The notes beneath the pieces are model-generated. The model was not told where the DNA came from. It did no database searches and worked only from the letters and a program-made list of their open reading frames with translations. DNA of 64,000 nucleotides from JALZCH01 sp036387135. GTDB lineage: Bacteria; Acidobacteriota; Blastocatellia; Pyrinomonadales; Pyrinomonadaceae. Of the stretch, positions 18,701 through 27,698 are shown one piece after another; within the stretch, counting starts at the first letter, position 1; each line of letters begins with the position of its first letter. The stretch spans positions 1 through 64,000 of the forward strand of contig DASVUH010000052.1 in the NCBI GenBank assembly GCA_036387135.1, written 5' to 3'. A program made the position numbers and the translations under genes.

Positions 18701-19677
18701 CATGGATTGAAAATCAAGCTCGTCTGGGAAGTAATGGAGCAACTTTTTGCCCTACTCCGGCGTTTAACTGCACCCAGTTCTTAACTAATAATTTCAGGGA
18801 ACAGTTAAGAACCGGAGGTACAGCACAGTTTATTCGCGCGTTGTATCAAAATGGTTTGCTTCGTCCCAATGTTGGAATGAGCGCTCAATTCGCCTTGAAT
18901 GATTTTGTTACGAACAAAGGCTACTCGAATTACGATGGTATGTTGGTTAGTCTGCAGAAACGTTTTTCACAGGGATTTACGTATGATGTAAACTATACCT
19001 GGTCACATGCAATTGATAATCAATCAAGCATTACAAATACCGGATTTGGCGGTACGCTTCAAAATGCATTAAATCCCGATGCTTCGCGAGCTAATGCGGA
19101 TTTTGACATTCGCCATCTCTTTAATGCGAACGGCATTTGGGAGCTTCCTATTGGTCGTCAAAGAGCTATTGGGACGGATATGCCTCGTTGGCTGGATGCA
19201 GTAATTGGCGGATGGAACGTCGCCGGTATTATCACCGCTCGTTCCGGGTTGCCTATTAATGCAGCTTCAGGCGCTTTTACACTTCAACTAGGATTGGGAA
19301 ATCCCTCGTATGTAGTTGGAGATCGCAGTGCATTTAAGGGCGAAATTCACGATGAAACAGGCGGTATCCAGTATTTTGCTGATCCTGCCGCTGCGAGAGC
19401 TGCTTTGAGGTATCCGAGACATGGTGAAATCGGTAGCAGAAATGCATTCCGCAGCCCGGGCTTTATGAATATTGATATGGCTCTTTCAAAGAAATTCCAA
19501 ATGCCGTGGTCTGAAAACCATCGTCTGACATTGCGCGCAGAGGCTTTTAATCTCACAAACAGTGTCTATTTTGACTCTCCTGCAAGCCTTGGCGTTGAAT
19601 CAGCCACCTTTGGGCGGATTACAGGTACTTTGACCAACGCTCGTGAAGTACAATTTGCACTTCGTTACGACTTCTAG
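15772..19677 (+). CDS. Oar-like TonB-dependent outer membrane receptor with carboxypeptidase-regulatory domain
   Basis: Large outer membrane protein of the kind abundant in Acidobacteriota, related to Oar/OmpA-like adhesins and TonB receptors. 1301 residues. A charged N-terminal extension is followed by a signal segment around residues 30-50 (ending LVSAQ). A CarboxypepD_reg-like domain spans about 53-140 (GVTGVITDPSGAVVPGVQV). Then comes the plug (VTVDGIDANDVASGQA at about 222-237; GGQVQLATKSGTNDYHG at about 264-280), and a barrel to the C-terminal LRYDF. The substrate is not predictable; relatives are usually assigned to glycan or peptide uptake, adhesion or protease secretion. Codon use is more AT-rich than in tamB. 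A terminator follows. Confidence 0.9.
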   Translation: MEKTLLMLERNSFSSNLSTSKNKINKRVVKLSSLLVMSLLLFLSPILVSAQAVSGVTGVITDPSGAVVPGVQVVLLDTKTSRELTTTSNDQGVYVFNNVSPGGGYRLTFTAQGFQTSVLNDVQLGIGRTETHNAELIAGNVSATVEIESTAGDVTLNTTDASVGNVIGEQQLRELPIQIRSSPAALIGLQPGVIGNNVGTGNANRVGSVAGSRTDQGNVTVDGIDANDVASGQAFATVANAPIDSIQEFRAVSANPNASEGRSSGGQVQLATKSGTNDYHGSARIYYRSDKFAANEFFNNRNGVPRPLLQRRQFGGSLGGPLHFLKFGEGGPVVQSGRDRLFFFFDYEGRRDDSQVSASRTVPLQHYREGRIAYIRATDPSGAACPATSRLDNNPNCIGFLTQAQVAALDPRGIGANAALLSFINSRYPQANDLTGGDGLNTGLFRFNAPVVRADNTYTTRIDGNISDEQKIFGRLTVNRRNSTNVAQLFPGDADQELFQDKSYAFAIGHSWVISPKFFNQATFGISRQQNYFLPPSSPAFPNIFGGGGVLTAPFAGLTYQDRIVTVPTIRDDATWTTGAHTFQFGGQFKPIRQNPSLTSDFNSVTLGLGGLTSQLNANLRPSGTPGSTAPPAIRAGSTATYDAAFAYLLGRVALVSTNFVYDPQGNASVPGTGRSRNYAYNEYELYAQDNWKVRSDLTLNLGVRWHLYPAPYETNGFQTGSNIVDADEYLARRVENAANGVAGVSAEPIMTYSLIGKANNGRPFYETDKNNFAPRIGFAYNPSFKGGLMGAIFGERKTSLRGGASIIYDRPGGAMTFLIDQSTYLFDSSAVTNFGNTDARVALLNDPRFTGLTSLPIQNVAPAVGKTVSPFVTNGVPNGLAANVGNYVIDKNFQIPYSYQWSFGVQRELPFNMILDVTYVGRRGRKLWTQSDIGQVLNFKDPASGQFLFDALNATQAQIQAQVAAGISTPVVTPQPWIENQARLGSNGATFCPTPAFNCTQFLTNNFREQLRTGGTAQFIRALYQNGLLRPNVGMSAQFALNDFVTNKGYSNYDGMLVSLQKRFSQGFTYDVNYTWSHAIDNQSSITNTGFGGTLQNALNPDASRANADFDIRHLFNANGIWELPIGRQRAIGTDMPRWLDAVIGGWNVAGIITARSGLPINAASGAFTLQLGLGNPSYVVGDRSAFKGEIHDETGGIQYFADPAAARAALRYPRHGEIGSRNAFRSPGFMNIDMALSKKFQMPWSENHRLTLRAEAFNLTNSVYFDSPASLGVESATFGRITGTLTNAREVQFALRYDF

Positions 19678-19721
19678 TTGAAACGATCAGCATTTTAATT
19701 AGCCATAATATAACGGCTTCG

Positions 19722-19750
19722 GGTCTCTCAAAATTTGAGAGACCTTTTTT
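19722..19750 (+). terminator. rho-independent terminator after the receptor gene
   Basis: GGTCTCTCAAA / TTTGAGAGACC forms a perfect stem (19722-19744) followed by TTTTTT (19745-19750), 45 bases after the stop. Confidence 0.92.
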
Positions 19751-19801
19751 ATTGCTTACTATCTGTTATACAATTAGTTAAATGTCGTGTGTAAGTAATG
19801 A

Positions 19802-19846
19802 GGTTGCTAAAAACATGAAAAATAAATTTCATGAGTTTTTGCAACC
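19802..19846. other. long imperfect hairpin before the M1 peptidase gene
   Basis: Three stacked stems: GGTTGC/GCAACC, AAAAAC/GTTTTT and ATGAAA/TTTCAT, with small bulges, in 19802-19846. There is no T-run, so it is not a simple terminator. It lies about 180 bases before the M1 ATG. The remaining bases of this 347-base gap (19678-20024) hold the preceding terminator and AT-rich sequence, with no gene seen. Confidence 0.55.
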
Positions 19847-20024
19847 CTAAACAATTAAAGACGTAAACTCATTCAGGTGGATCTAAATTATTCTTTGGAT
19901 TTGCAGCAAGTAAAAGGTCAAAAACCTGGCTTTATGTTATTAAGATAACAATATTGTGCAAATTCTCGAAATCTAAAGCCACTTAATGTTTTTGGGAAAC
20001 CTCTTCTTAAAGATCGGATAAAAA

Positions 20025-22559
20025 ATGAAAATTAAAAATCTTTTTGTCGTATTTTCGGTAATTTTGTGTTTCGCTTTTTCAGCGCGCGCGCAAGATCCGC
20101 AACCCTCTCCAACCGAAACCCCAAGAGTCGTCGGCGAAGTTACCATTAAAGCCACAAAAGCTAATATTGATCCGGTTTATATCGAGCTGCGTAAATTATC
20201 CGAAGCGCCGAACGCCTTCAGCGGTGAATATGCGAGCGTGAATAACCTGGTCTTAAAACGAGACGCTGCAACATTCACGCTTCGCAGCGGAGAAATGTAT
20301 TTTCTTGCTCCGGCGCAGGGCAAGACGACTGGCGCGGTCTTTATCGGCGACGGCGAAATATCATTAACTCCTCCGGTAAATTCGGAAAAGAAAATGTTGA
20401 ATTTTTTTATCGAATCGCCGGAGCTTAAAGAACAGTTTTCGCAATTGGTAATTTTCTTTACCGACGAAACTTTCGATGAGATTAAAAAATCAGCGGCTGC
20501 GAAAATGTCAACGGCGGGCGCGCAGGCGACAAAAGCGCGCGATGCTTTTCGCGAAAAAGAAACAATGCTTCGCAACCGTTTTCGCTACAATATGACCGCG
20601 CGGATTTTGATGGATGCATATGCGCCGCCCAGACCCGGTTTCTTCACATCTTTTATCGAAGGTAAAAAATACAGCAAATTGGTATATCAACTCGATCCTC
20701 TGGGAATCGCCGAAGTTTCGCCCGAACAGGTAATGCTTCTCGATTACAGCGAAGCCGCAGGCGGAATCTGGACGGCGTTTCACTTGGCGGATGAGTATAA
20801 AAAAGGGACGGCGACCAGCTCGCAGGATCGGCGGGTTTTCGACCTTGCCAAGCACGAGATTGATGTAACTTTGCGCGGAACTAAATTATTAGCTTCGGAT
20901 AAAGTAACAATGACAATGCGGGTTCCCGGACAGCGGGTTTTACCTTTTGATTTATATCCGACGCTTAAAGTAAAACGAGTTTTCGGCGAAAACGGCGAGG
21001 AAATAAACATTATTCAGGAAAACAGCGAAAAAGACGGAAGTCTGGCTGTTATTCTCCCCGCCGCGCTCGAAGTAGGCAAACCTTTTGTCTTAAATTTCGA
21101 ATATGAAGGCGACGGGGTTTTAATAAACAGAGGTTCGGGCAACTATATTTTAAACCCGGCTGCCCGCGCGAGCTGGTATCCGAACAACGGCGGAACGCAA
21201 TTCGGAGACCGGGCGAACTTTGATATTACTTTTCGTTTTCCGAAACAGATGGTCATGATTGGCGTTGGAGAAATAGTTAAACCCGAGCAAACGGAAGGCG
21301 ATTTAAAAGTATCTGCCTGGTCAACCAAAGGCGTTGAAATGGCGGTTGCGGGTTTTAATTACGGTGATTTTACCAAAAAAGAGTTTAAAGATGATATAAC
21401 CGGATACACTTTGGAGGTTTTTGTAAATAAGGATGTTCCAAATGAAATCAAATCAATTCAGCGCAATATTGAGCGGGCTGAAGCTGCCGGAGTGAAAACG
21501 GAAACTACTTTGGGGTCGTTCTCTACTTCGAGTATGGCGGAGTATGTCTTAGGCGAAACACAGAACTCTACGAGAATCTATCATGCTTATTTCGGGAAGC
21601 TCCCGTTTAACCGAATAGCTATGACGCAGCAGCCGGCTGTAAATTTCGGGCAGGCTTGGGCGACGCTGATTTATATGCCGTATATGGCTTTTATTGATTC
21701 TACACAGAGAACTCAGCTTTTCGGAATCGGCGGTGGAACCGACAGTTTCTGGCGTGAAGTCGCGCCTCACGAAGTTGCGCACCAATGGTGGGGACATTCT
21801 TCCGGTTGGACCAGCTATCATGACCAGTGGATGAGCGAAGGATTTGCGCAATTATCAACGTCTCTGTATATCCAATTCGTTAAGAAAGACATCAAAAAGT
21901 TTAATGAATTCTGGGAAGAGCAGCGAAAACAAATTGTCGAAGCCTCTCCGCGAACAAAAGGTTTAAAGCCATATACGGTCGGACCCGTCACTCAGGGGTA
22001 TCGCTTGAATACAGCCAAAACGGGCGGTATTGCGCAAAGTCTGATTTACCCGAAAGGCGCTTACATCCTGCATATGATTCGGATGATGATGAATGACAGG
22101 AAAGAAGGCGATGCGAAGTTTCAAGTGATGATGAGAGACTTTATTAAAACTCATTATAACAAGGACGTTTCGACTGAAGATTTCAAAGCAATTGTCGAAA
22201 AACATATGACTCCGAAAATGGATATTGACAAAAACGGCAAGATGGATTGGTTTTTCGACCAATGGGTTTACGGAACGGAAGTCCCGGCTTATAAGCTGGA
22301 ATACAATATTAACAAGGCGGACGGAAAAGTTGTCTTAAGCGGCAAGATTACGCAATCGGGAGTTTCGGATAATTTCGTAATGCCGGTTCCGTTATATATT
22401 GATTTTGGAAACGGATGGGTATCCGCCGGAGATGTCACGATAGTCGGAAATAAGTCATTTGATCTGGGCAACATACCATTGCCGCGTGAGCCAAAGAGGG
22501 TTGCAATATGCGCATTAAGCGATGTTCTGGCGACAAGTATTGACAATGTAAAAAAATGA
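20025..22559 (+). CDS. secreted M1-family metallopeptidase
   Basis: Zinc aminopeptidase-type protein of the gluzincin M1 family, exported (signal peptide residues 1-22, ending SARAQ). 844 residues. Zinc motif HEVAHQWWGH at about residues 584-593, with the second ligand in WMSEGFAQ at about 604-611, the expected HExxH-x18-E spacing. The GAMEN substrate motif of classical M1 aminopeptidases is not present; the aligned region reads QQPAVNFGQAW. Specificity may therefore differ, and it could be an endo- or modified aminopeptidase. A calcium-loop-like DIDKNGKMDWFF lies near residue 732. It sits between two Oar-like receptor genes, so a role in extracellular peptide use is plausible but unproven. 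ATG at 20025; upstream SD weak. Confidence 0.88.
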   Translation: MKIKNLFVVFSVILCFAFSARAQDPQPSPTETPRVVGEVTIKATKANIDPVYIELRKLSEAPNAFSGEYASVNNLVLKRDAATFTLRSGEMYFLAPAQGKTTGAVFIGDGEISLTPPVNSEKKMLNFFIESPELKEQFSQLVIFFTDETFDEIKKSAAAKMSTAGAQATKARDAFREKETMLRNRFRYNMTARILMDAYAPPRPGFFTSFIEGKKYSKLVYQLDPLGIAEVSPEQVMLLDYSEAAGGIWTAFHLADEYKKGTATSSQDRRVFDLAKHEIDVTLRGTKLLASDKVTMTMRVPGQRVLPFDLYPTLKVKRVFGENGEEINIIQENSEKDGSLAVILPAALEVGKPFVLNFEYEGDGVLINRGSGNYILNPAARASWYPNNGGTQFGDRANFDITFRFPKQMVMIGVGEIVKPEQTEGDLKVSAWSTKGVEMAVAGFNYGDFTKKEFKDDITGYTLEVFVNKDVPNEIKSIQRNIERAEAAGVKTETTLGSFSTSSMAEYVLGETQNSTRIYHAYFGKLPFNRIAMTQQPAVNFGQAWATLIYMPYMAFIDSTQRTQLFGIGGGTDSFWREVAPHEVAHQWWGHSSGWTSYHDQWMSEGFAQLSTSLYIQFVKKDIKKFNEFWEEQRKQIVEASPRTKGLKPYTVGPVTQGYRLNTAKTGGIAQSLIYPKGAYILHMIRMMMNDRKEGDAKFQVMMRDFIKTHYNKDVSTEDFKAIVEKHMTPKMDIDKNGKMDWFFDQWVYGTEVPAYKLEYNINKADGKVVLSGKITQSGVSDNFVMPVPLYIDFGNGWVSAGDVTIVGNKSFDLGNIPLPREPKRVAICALSDVLATSIDNVKK

Positions 22560-22650
22560 TTACTGGCGAAATGGGGAAGAATTTTCCATTAAAGAAACGA
22601 TTGCATTATGGATATTTCTCATTAAGCTATTAAATTCGTCGCCCCGCGAG

Positions 22651-22697
22651 CAAAACCGTCCCCATAGTTTCGGTTAGAAACTATGGGGACGGTTTTG
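22651..22697. terminator. 21-base perfect hairpin between convergent genes
   Basis: Arms 22651-22671 and 22677-22697 are perfect reverse complements (21 pairs) with a 5-base loop GGTTA. The stem carries the stop codon of the leftward TPR gene (22681-22683). It ends in GGTTTTG on one strand and CGGTTTTG on the other, so it could serve as a bidirectional terminator, although the T-runs are short. Confidence 0.75.
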
Positions 22698-23748
22698 TTT
22701 CAGTTGAAGGCGCGGGCGCAGGGGATTTTGAGTCTTTGAGCTGCCGAATGACATTGCGAAGCTGTTCGGCATCGGGAGTTGTTGGAACCAGGCGCAGATA
22801 AGTTTCCAATTCATCTGACGCGCGTTTCTTCTCTCCCTGGGCGCTATAAATAATTGCCAAAAATCGGTGAGCCTCCTTCATTTCATCGCCCCCTAAAGTT
22901 ATAGCCGAAACCAATTCCTTTTCAGCTTCGTTGAAGCGTCCTAAATTTGCCAGCGCTTGTCCAAGAAAGTAATGACAGACAGGCGACTTTTCTTCAATTT
23001 TTATTGCTTTGCGCAGCGCCGGTTCAGCTTCCTCGAATTGCTTCATTTGAACTAGCACGATGCCGCGATTCATAAGCGGAGCAAATGCATCCGGTTTGAT
23101 TTTGAGAGCCGACTGAAAAGATTCATTAGCTTTTTTCAAATCATTCAGACGAAGATATTGGACACCCAATTCATTGTACGCATACATGAAATCAGGATAT
23201 TCAACGATTGATAGCTGAAATTGTTCAATAGCGCTCTTAAAGTCGCGGTTCTTAACAAATTCGAGTCCTTTTGTGTATAAATCTAAAGCCTTCTTCGGCA
23301 CGTTTGCCAACTCTGAATCTATAACTCCCGGTTTTATCCTTGGTGTTGCTTTTGAAGTTAGTCGCAGATTCAAATTGTAGACCTGAGGCGGTGCGCCTCT
23401 AACTTGAATAATATCCACCGGATACGTTAAGGGTTCAAAATCTTTTTCATTATTTATAACGATAGTATAATTTCCGGAAGGCACCCCGCGAAAAGTAAAA
23501 TTCCCGTATTCGTCTGTTGTTGTATTTCTGTCACCTCTGGTCATCGTTTCAAGCTTGACCCTGACACGCACGCCTAGGCGGTGTCCTGTAGGACCTAAAA
23601 CAGTTCCAACAATCGAGTTGCCGCCTCCTAAGCCTGTATCTAATGCCTCAAGTCCGCCGACTTGTGCAAACACACAATTAGCAATGCAAAGGAGCAGGAA
23701 AAGCGAAAAGAGAAATACTCCTAAATTAAGGTTAGATTGCGAAACCAT
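22681..23748 (-). CDS. secreted TPR protein with carboxypeptidase-regulatory-like domain
   Basis: 355 residues from the ATG at 23748, which has AAAGGA nine bases upstream. The track's earlier start at 23766 is a TTG that overlaps this SD. Signal peptide of about 29 residues ending CVFAQ, with a Cys near the cleavage region (LLCIANCVFAQ) that leaves a lipoprotein possible. Residues about 45-130 form a beta-sandwich Cna-B/CarboxypepD_reg-like domain (GTVLGPTGHRLGVRVRV, then NFTFRGVPSGNYTI). Four to five TPRs span about 150-330 (AYNELGVQYLRLNDLKKANE, LMNRGIVLVQMKQFEEAE). It ends in a Pro/Ser-rich tail. A scaffold or binding protein in the envelope. It shares the regulatory-like beta domain with the adjacent Oar receptors, which suggests a common surface system (inference). 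Confidence 0.8.
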   Translation of the reverse strand: MVSQSNLNLGVFLFSLFLLLCIANCVFAQVGGLEALDTGLGGGNSIVGTVLGPTGHRLGVRVRVKLETMTRGDRNTTTDEYGNFTFRGVPSGNYTIVINNEKDFEPLTYPVDIIQVRGAPPQVYNLNLRLTSKATPRIKPGVIDSELANVPKKALDLYTKGLEFVKNRDFKSAIEQFQLSIVEYPDFMYAYNELGVQYLRLNDLKKANESFQSALKIKPDAFAPLMNRGIVLVQMKQFEEAEPALRKAIKIEEKSPVCHYFLGQALANLGRFNEAEKELVSAITLGGDEMKEAHRFLAIIYSAQGEKKRASDELETYLRLVPTTPDAEQLRNVIRQLKDSKSPAPAPSTETKPSP

Positions 23749-23846
23749 ATACTTGTTTCCTTTCAATTATTCTCCGTTGTTGTTAAAGAATTAGTTCTCG
23801 GACTTGAAAAGCTTAAAACTCTCAAAATCAATCGCTCTGCAAAGAT

Positions 23847-23882
23847 TAAAAAACGGCGTTGTTGATTAACTAACAACGCCGT
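23847..23882 (-). terminator. rho-independent terminator of the second Oar-like gene
   Basis: ACGGCGTTGTT (23853-23863) pairs with AACAACGCCGT (23872-23882). Read leftward, the stem is followed by TTTTTTAATC, a typical terminator. It lies 54 bases past the receptor stop. Confidence 0.9.
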
Positions 23883-23935
23883 CAAAGGTGAAAAATCACT
23901 CAATTATAGTAAATACAAAGTTCTAATTCAAAACA

Positions 23936-26900
23936 TTAGAACCGTACTCTACCTTCAAAGTGAACAATTCGCGAATTATTGCTTTGACCTGTTATTCTTC
24001 CGAAGTTAGTTGCGTCAAAGTTTTGCGTGCCATATACGAAACTCGCCCGATTAAGAACATTGATAGCAGTTGTCTTCAATTCCAGCCTCAAATTCTCCGT
24101 AATACGAAGCCGTTTCGTTAAGCTCAAATCTAAGTTGAAGTAAGCCGGTCCGTTCAAACTGTTCATCGGGAAATTACCAAATGTTCCTGGTGCTGGAGCA
24201 GCCATCAAGCCCGGTTTTAATTTAGAGCTTACAAAAGCCCCGGTTGCCGGATTAACCGTAATGTCCAGTAAGTCGGGATTGATAAAGTATACACCGGTAG
24301 GAGTTTTGTAAACCCCAAGGTTTTTCTTGAATTCCTCGAAGGTTATTCCTACAAGATCTGCTGGATTATTGCCCGAGTTGAAGCTATTGAACGTAGTACG
24401 ATTTGAGGCAACAAAGAATGGAGGTCTTGTTTGCCAAGTGACGATTGCACCCAAATTCCAGTTGCCGACTATTCTGTCAATTACCGGATTTCCACCATTC
24501 AAAAATGCCCTTCCTTTCCCGAAGGGAAGTTCGTACAAGCCATTCGCAACAAATCTATGAGTCTGGTCGTTGTTAGAACGGCGCCAATCAAGGTCTTTGT
24601 TACGAAGCGAACGGAAACTGGCTAAGTCCGTTTGGTTGTTGCCATAGCAATCTGCGCAGTTTGTCAGAGCCTTGCTAAATGTATAGTCTGCCTGGAATTG
24701 CAAACCATTAGATAAACGACGGCGTAGTTCAACTTGAAGCGCGTGATAATTAGACTCACCTTCGTTGGTCAAAATCTGCGCGAAACCGGCATTCGGATTT
24801 GCCACAAAGAAATTGGCGGCAATTCCATTTGCAGGATTTTCGCGAGCTGTTCTATAAGTTGGACTAAAAGCCAAAGTTGAAGCAAATGTACCGACATTGT
24901 TAGCAGTCAGATTGCTGATAAATGTCGAGCTTGCAAAACCGCTTGTACTATTCGCAGCTAAGCCGGCGAAGAATCTGTTCAGAATAGGAAGATCAACACA
25001 ACCTGCACAACCCGGCGCAAAGCTGGAGCCTCCACGAAGTGCGAGATTCTTCTGTGCGTTTAAGAACTCTTGCAAGAATCCGTTTTCGAAGATGTTGACC
25101 TCGTTGACGTTGAAAGCACGCCATTGTTTTTGGGCGGAATTTCCAACATAACGAATCTCGATAGCTGTTTGCGGAAGAATCTCACGTTCATAGCCGACAG
25201 ACCATTGATGAACATAAGGTGTAACAATGTTTGGATCAACGGAAAAGACTCCGCTGCTCTGATTGAGAAGAAGATTCTGTCTGCTGGTAACAGGAACACT
25301 AAATGTAGGAGTGGTCAGCGTAACGCCGGCAGCAGTTAATACTCCGGTCGGAACTGTATTATTTACGGTCTGAATCAGCCCCGGATTTGTTGTTGTGTTA
25401 CCTTGTATCGCACTTAGAATGGTCAAGCCTTCTTTCACATAGCTCTTTGAATAACCGGCGCGGATTGAGCTTCTTCCTTCAGAGCCAAACAACGTTCGCA
25501 AAAGACCGCTCTTAAAGTCAGGCGAGTAAGCGATTCCAATATTAGGCGCAAAGTTGTTGTAATCTTCCGGATAAAACTTATTATCGCCTAAGAAATTAAG
25601 ATTCGTACTTACTGTAGTGAGCCCAGCCGGTGCATTTGGGGTAAAGAGATTTCCTTCGCCCGAAACGCCATAGATAGACAGAGGATCGGTAGGTACAAAA
25701 GCTAAACCATTGGGGACAGTAGGAACACCGAAATATTCCCAACGCAGACCCGCAGTGAGGGTAAAGTTGGGGGAAACACGCCATTGATCTTGACCGTAGA
25801 TGGCTAAATCTTTTGTCTGTAGCTGTCTTTTGCGCGGCGCGCCCGGGACAAAACCGGAATCCGGGGACGTAACATTGAAAGTTTGGCTCGCGCTGGCAAG
25901 ATTTCCGACAATGGTGGTGTAAACGTTTGTGGCACGGGTAAGATCGGCTGACACTGAGAAGGGAAGTTCCGCTTGTAGAATTCCACTAGGATTAGAAGAG
26001 TTTGTTCCCAGAGTGATGCTCTTAACAATCCCTACGTCATTATACTGGTCAAGGAAGGTTTTTTGATAATCAAACCCAAGTTTGAACAGGTGATTTCCCT
26101 TTGGCATAATGAAGTCATCTCTGATCTCATTAATAGTTGTAGTACGTCCTTGGCTCACGTTACCAGAAGCATCAAAATCGGTACAGCATGAGTTAACTAT
26201 AAACTGTTCCGGTAAGGCGCCGTTGCGTGGGAAATTTGTCGGAGCCCACTGGCGACCGTAACGCAGAGAGTTAGTCATGTTGCCAAAAGTTGAAACCAGT
26301 GCCGGAGTTATAAGCCATCTGTTTGATGCCTGAGAAGTAAACGGTGCGCCAGGAAAAGGCTCATCCCCCGAATTCAAAGTATCCGGTGATGTATCAAATA
26401 CTGCCTTGCTGAATACGAACTCCAGCTTATGTGCTCCAACCGGTGAATCTTTCACCAATTGATGATCATAGCGGAATGCATATTTTCTGTTCTGGTCCAG
26501 TCCCGATACGTTAAACCTGTAGCCTGCCGTGTTAAAGTTATCGCCAACCAGATTATTATTGGGTAATGGTATCCGAGCCAACTCCGTTGTCATGAAAGGA
26601 TTCAGGGTGCCCACATTTCCGAGCTGAAGCAAATTCACAGTCTGAAGCTGTCCATTGGTACCGGTATATCGGAAAATCCCTTGACGTGCTTCTTGTGTCA
26701 GCACTGTTCGGTTTCTTGTAACCTGGAAATTCTCGCGAAAGCCTTCAAACGAAAAGAAGAAGAAAGCTCTATCTTTTCCCTTGAATAGAGTCGGTCCGCC
26801 TTCGCCGAAATTCAAAAAGTACATCGGACCGCCAATGTCTCCGCCATAGTAATGCTGGCGTTGCCTCGGTCTTGGGGTGCCGGCAAAATTATTAAAAAAC

Positions 26901-27685
26901 GAGTTGGCATTAAACGCCTCATTGCGACCCATATAAAATATGCCGCCGTGAAAATCGTTCGTTCCGCTCTTGGTAACCATGTTTACCTGACCTACGCCGC
27001 GTCCTTGATCAGCGCCTACAGTATTTGTTGTGATACTAAATTCGCCAATTGAACTGATCGCCGGTGAGCTCATAGCAAAGAACGAGCTTGTCTTCACGAA
27101 CATGTCCTGAACGTTAATACCATCCTGGGTAATATTGGTTGTGCTTTGACGTAATCCGCCGACCGAGGACCCTCGAACATCGGTTCCGGTTACCGCGATT
27201 CCTGCTTGTAATCCTGCCAATTCTAACGGATTTCGTCCCGCCAGCGGCAGATCACGGACCTGTTGCGTGTTGATTACATTGGTAATACTGGGACTTGTAG
27301 TGTTAACTACTTCCTGGGCAGCAGTGACCGTAACAGTCTCAGTTGTTGCCCCTACTTCCATCGCAATAGTAACTTCCGCCGCCTGCGAAACGTTAATGAC
27401 TACATTAGGGGCTACGGTCCGCTTGAAGCCTGTGCTTTCAACTGAGACCGAATAGGTGCCGGGTTCCAAAACGGCAATGTTAAATTGACCGTTTTCATTA
27501 GTTGTTGCAGTACGCTCCGTGCCTTTCTCATTATTCTTTACAGTCACGGCGGCTGACGGCAAAACCGCGCCGTTTGGATCCGTGACCGTACCTGAAAGGG
27601 AGCCTGTTGTTGTTTGCGCCTGGACAGCAAGCTGATTAGAAACAATCAGTAATAACACTGCCAAAGTGCTTAAGAGTCTTTTCAT
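23936..27685 (-). CDS. Oar-like TonB-dependent outer membrane receptor with carboxypeptidase-regulatory domain
   Basis: Second receptor of the same class, 1249 residues. Signal peptide of about 23 residues (ending LAVQAQ). CarboxypepD_reg domain at about 27-115 (GSLSGTVTDPNGAVLPSAAV). TonB-box-like/plug start NTQQVRDLPLAGRNPLELAG at about 149-168. Plug with GVGQVNMVTKSGTNDFHGG at about 229-247. Barrel to the final aromatic residue (VHFEGRVRF). A strong SD precedes the ATG. It is not a close duplicate of the receptor at 15772: the shared stretches are family motifs. Facing opposite direction to that gene with a peptidase and a TPR gene between them. Confidence 0.9.
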   Translation of the reverse strand: MKRLLSTLAVLLLIVSNQLAVQAQTTTGSLSGTVTDPNGAVLPSAAVTVKNNEKGTERTATTNENGQFNIAVLEPGTYSVSVESTGFKRTVAPNVVINVSQAAEVTIAMEVGATTETVTVTAAQEVVNTTSPSITNVINTQQVRDLPLAGRNPLELAGLQAGIAVTGTDVRGSSVGGLRQSTTNITQDGINVQDMFVKTSSFFAMSSPAISSIGEFSITTNTVGADQGRGVGQVNMVTKSGTNDFHGGIFYMGRNEAFNANSFFNNFAGTPRPRQRQHYYGGDIGGPMYFLNFGEGGPTLFKGKDRAFFFFSFEGFRENFQVTRNRTVLTQEARQGIFRYTGTNGQLQTVNLLQLGNVGTLNPFMTTELARIPLPNNNLVGDNFNTAGYRFNVSGLDQNRKYAFRYDHQLVKDSPVGAHKLEFVFSKAVFDTSPDTLNSGDEPFPGAPFTSQASNRWLITPALVSTFGNMTNSLRYGRQWAPTNFPRNGALPEQFIVNSCCTDFDASGNVSQGRTTTINEIRDDFIMPKGNHLFKLGFDYQKTFLDQYNDVGIVKSITLGTNSSNPSGILQAELPFSVSADLTRATNVYTTIVGNLASASQTFNVTSPDSGFVPGAPRKRQLQTKDLAIYGQDQWRVSPNFTLTAGLRWEYFGVPTVPNGLAFVPTDPLSIYGVSGEGNLFTPNAPAGLTTVSTNLNFLGDNKFYPEDYNNFAPNIGIAYSPDFKSGLLRTLFGSEGRSSIRAGYSKSYVKEGLTILSAIQGNTTTNPGLIQTVNNTVPTGVLTAAGVTLTTPTFSVPVTSRQNLLLNQSSGVFSVDPNIVTPYVHQWSVGYEREILPQTAIEIRYVGNSAQKQWRAFNVNEVNIFENGFLQEFLNAQKNLALRGGSSFAPGCAGCVDLPILNRFFAGLAANSTSGFASSTFISNLTANNVGTFASTLAFSPTYRTARENPANGIAANFFVANPNAGFAQILTNEGESNYHALQVELRRRLSNGLQFQADYTFSKALTNCADCYGNNQTDLASFRSLRNKDLDWRRSNNDQTHRFVANGLYELPFGKGRAFLNGGNPVIDRIVGNWNLGAIVTWQTRPPFFVASNRTTFNSFNSGNNPADLVGITFEEFKKNLGVYKTPTGVYFINPDLLDITVNPATGAFVSSKLKPGLMAAPAPGTFGNFPMNSLNGPAYFNLDLSLTKRLRITENLRLELKTTAINVLNRASFVYGTQNFDATNFGRITGQSNNSRIVHFEGRVRF

Positions 27686-27692
27686 TTTATTT

Positions 27693-27698
27693 TCCTCC
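27693..27698 (-). promoter_or_regulatory. Shine-Dalgarno of the second Oar-like gene
   Basis: GGAGGA on the minus strand, 7 bases before the ATG at 27685; it fixes this start. Confidence 0.85.
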
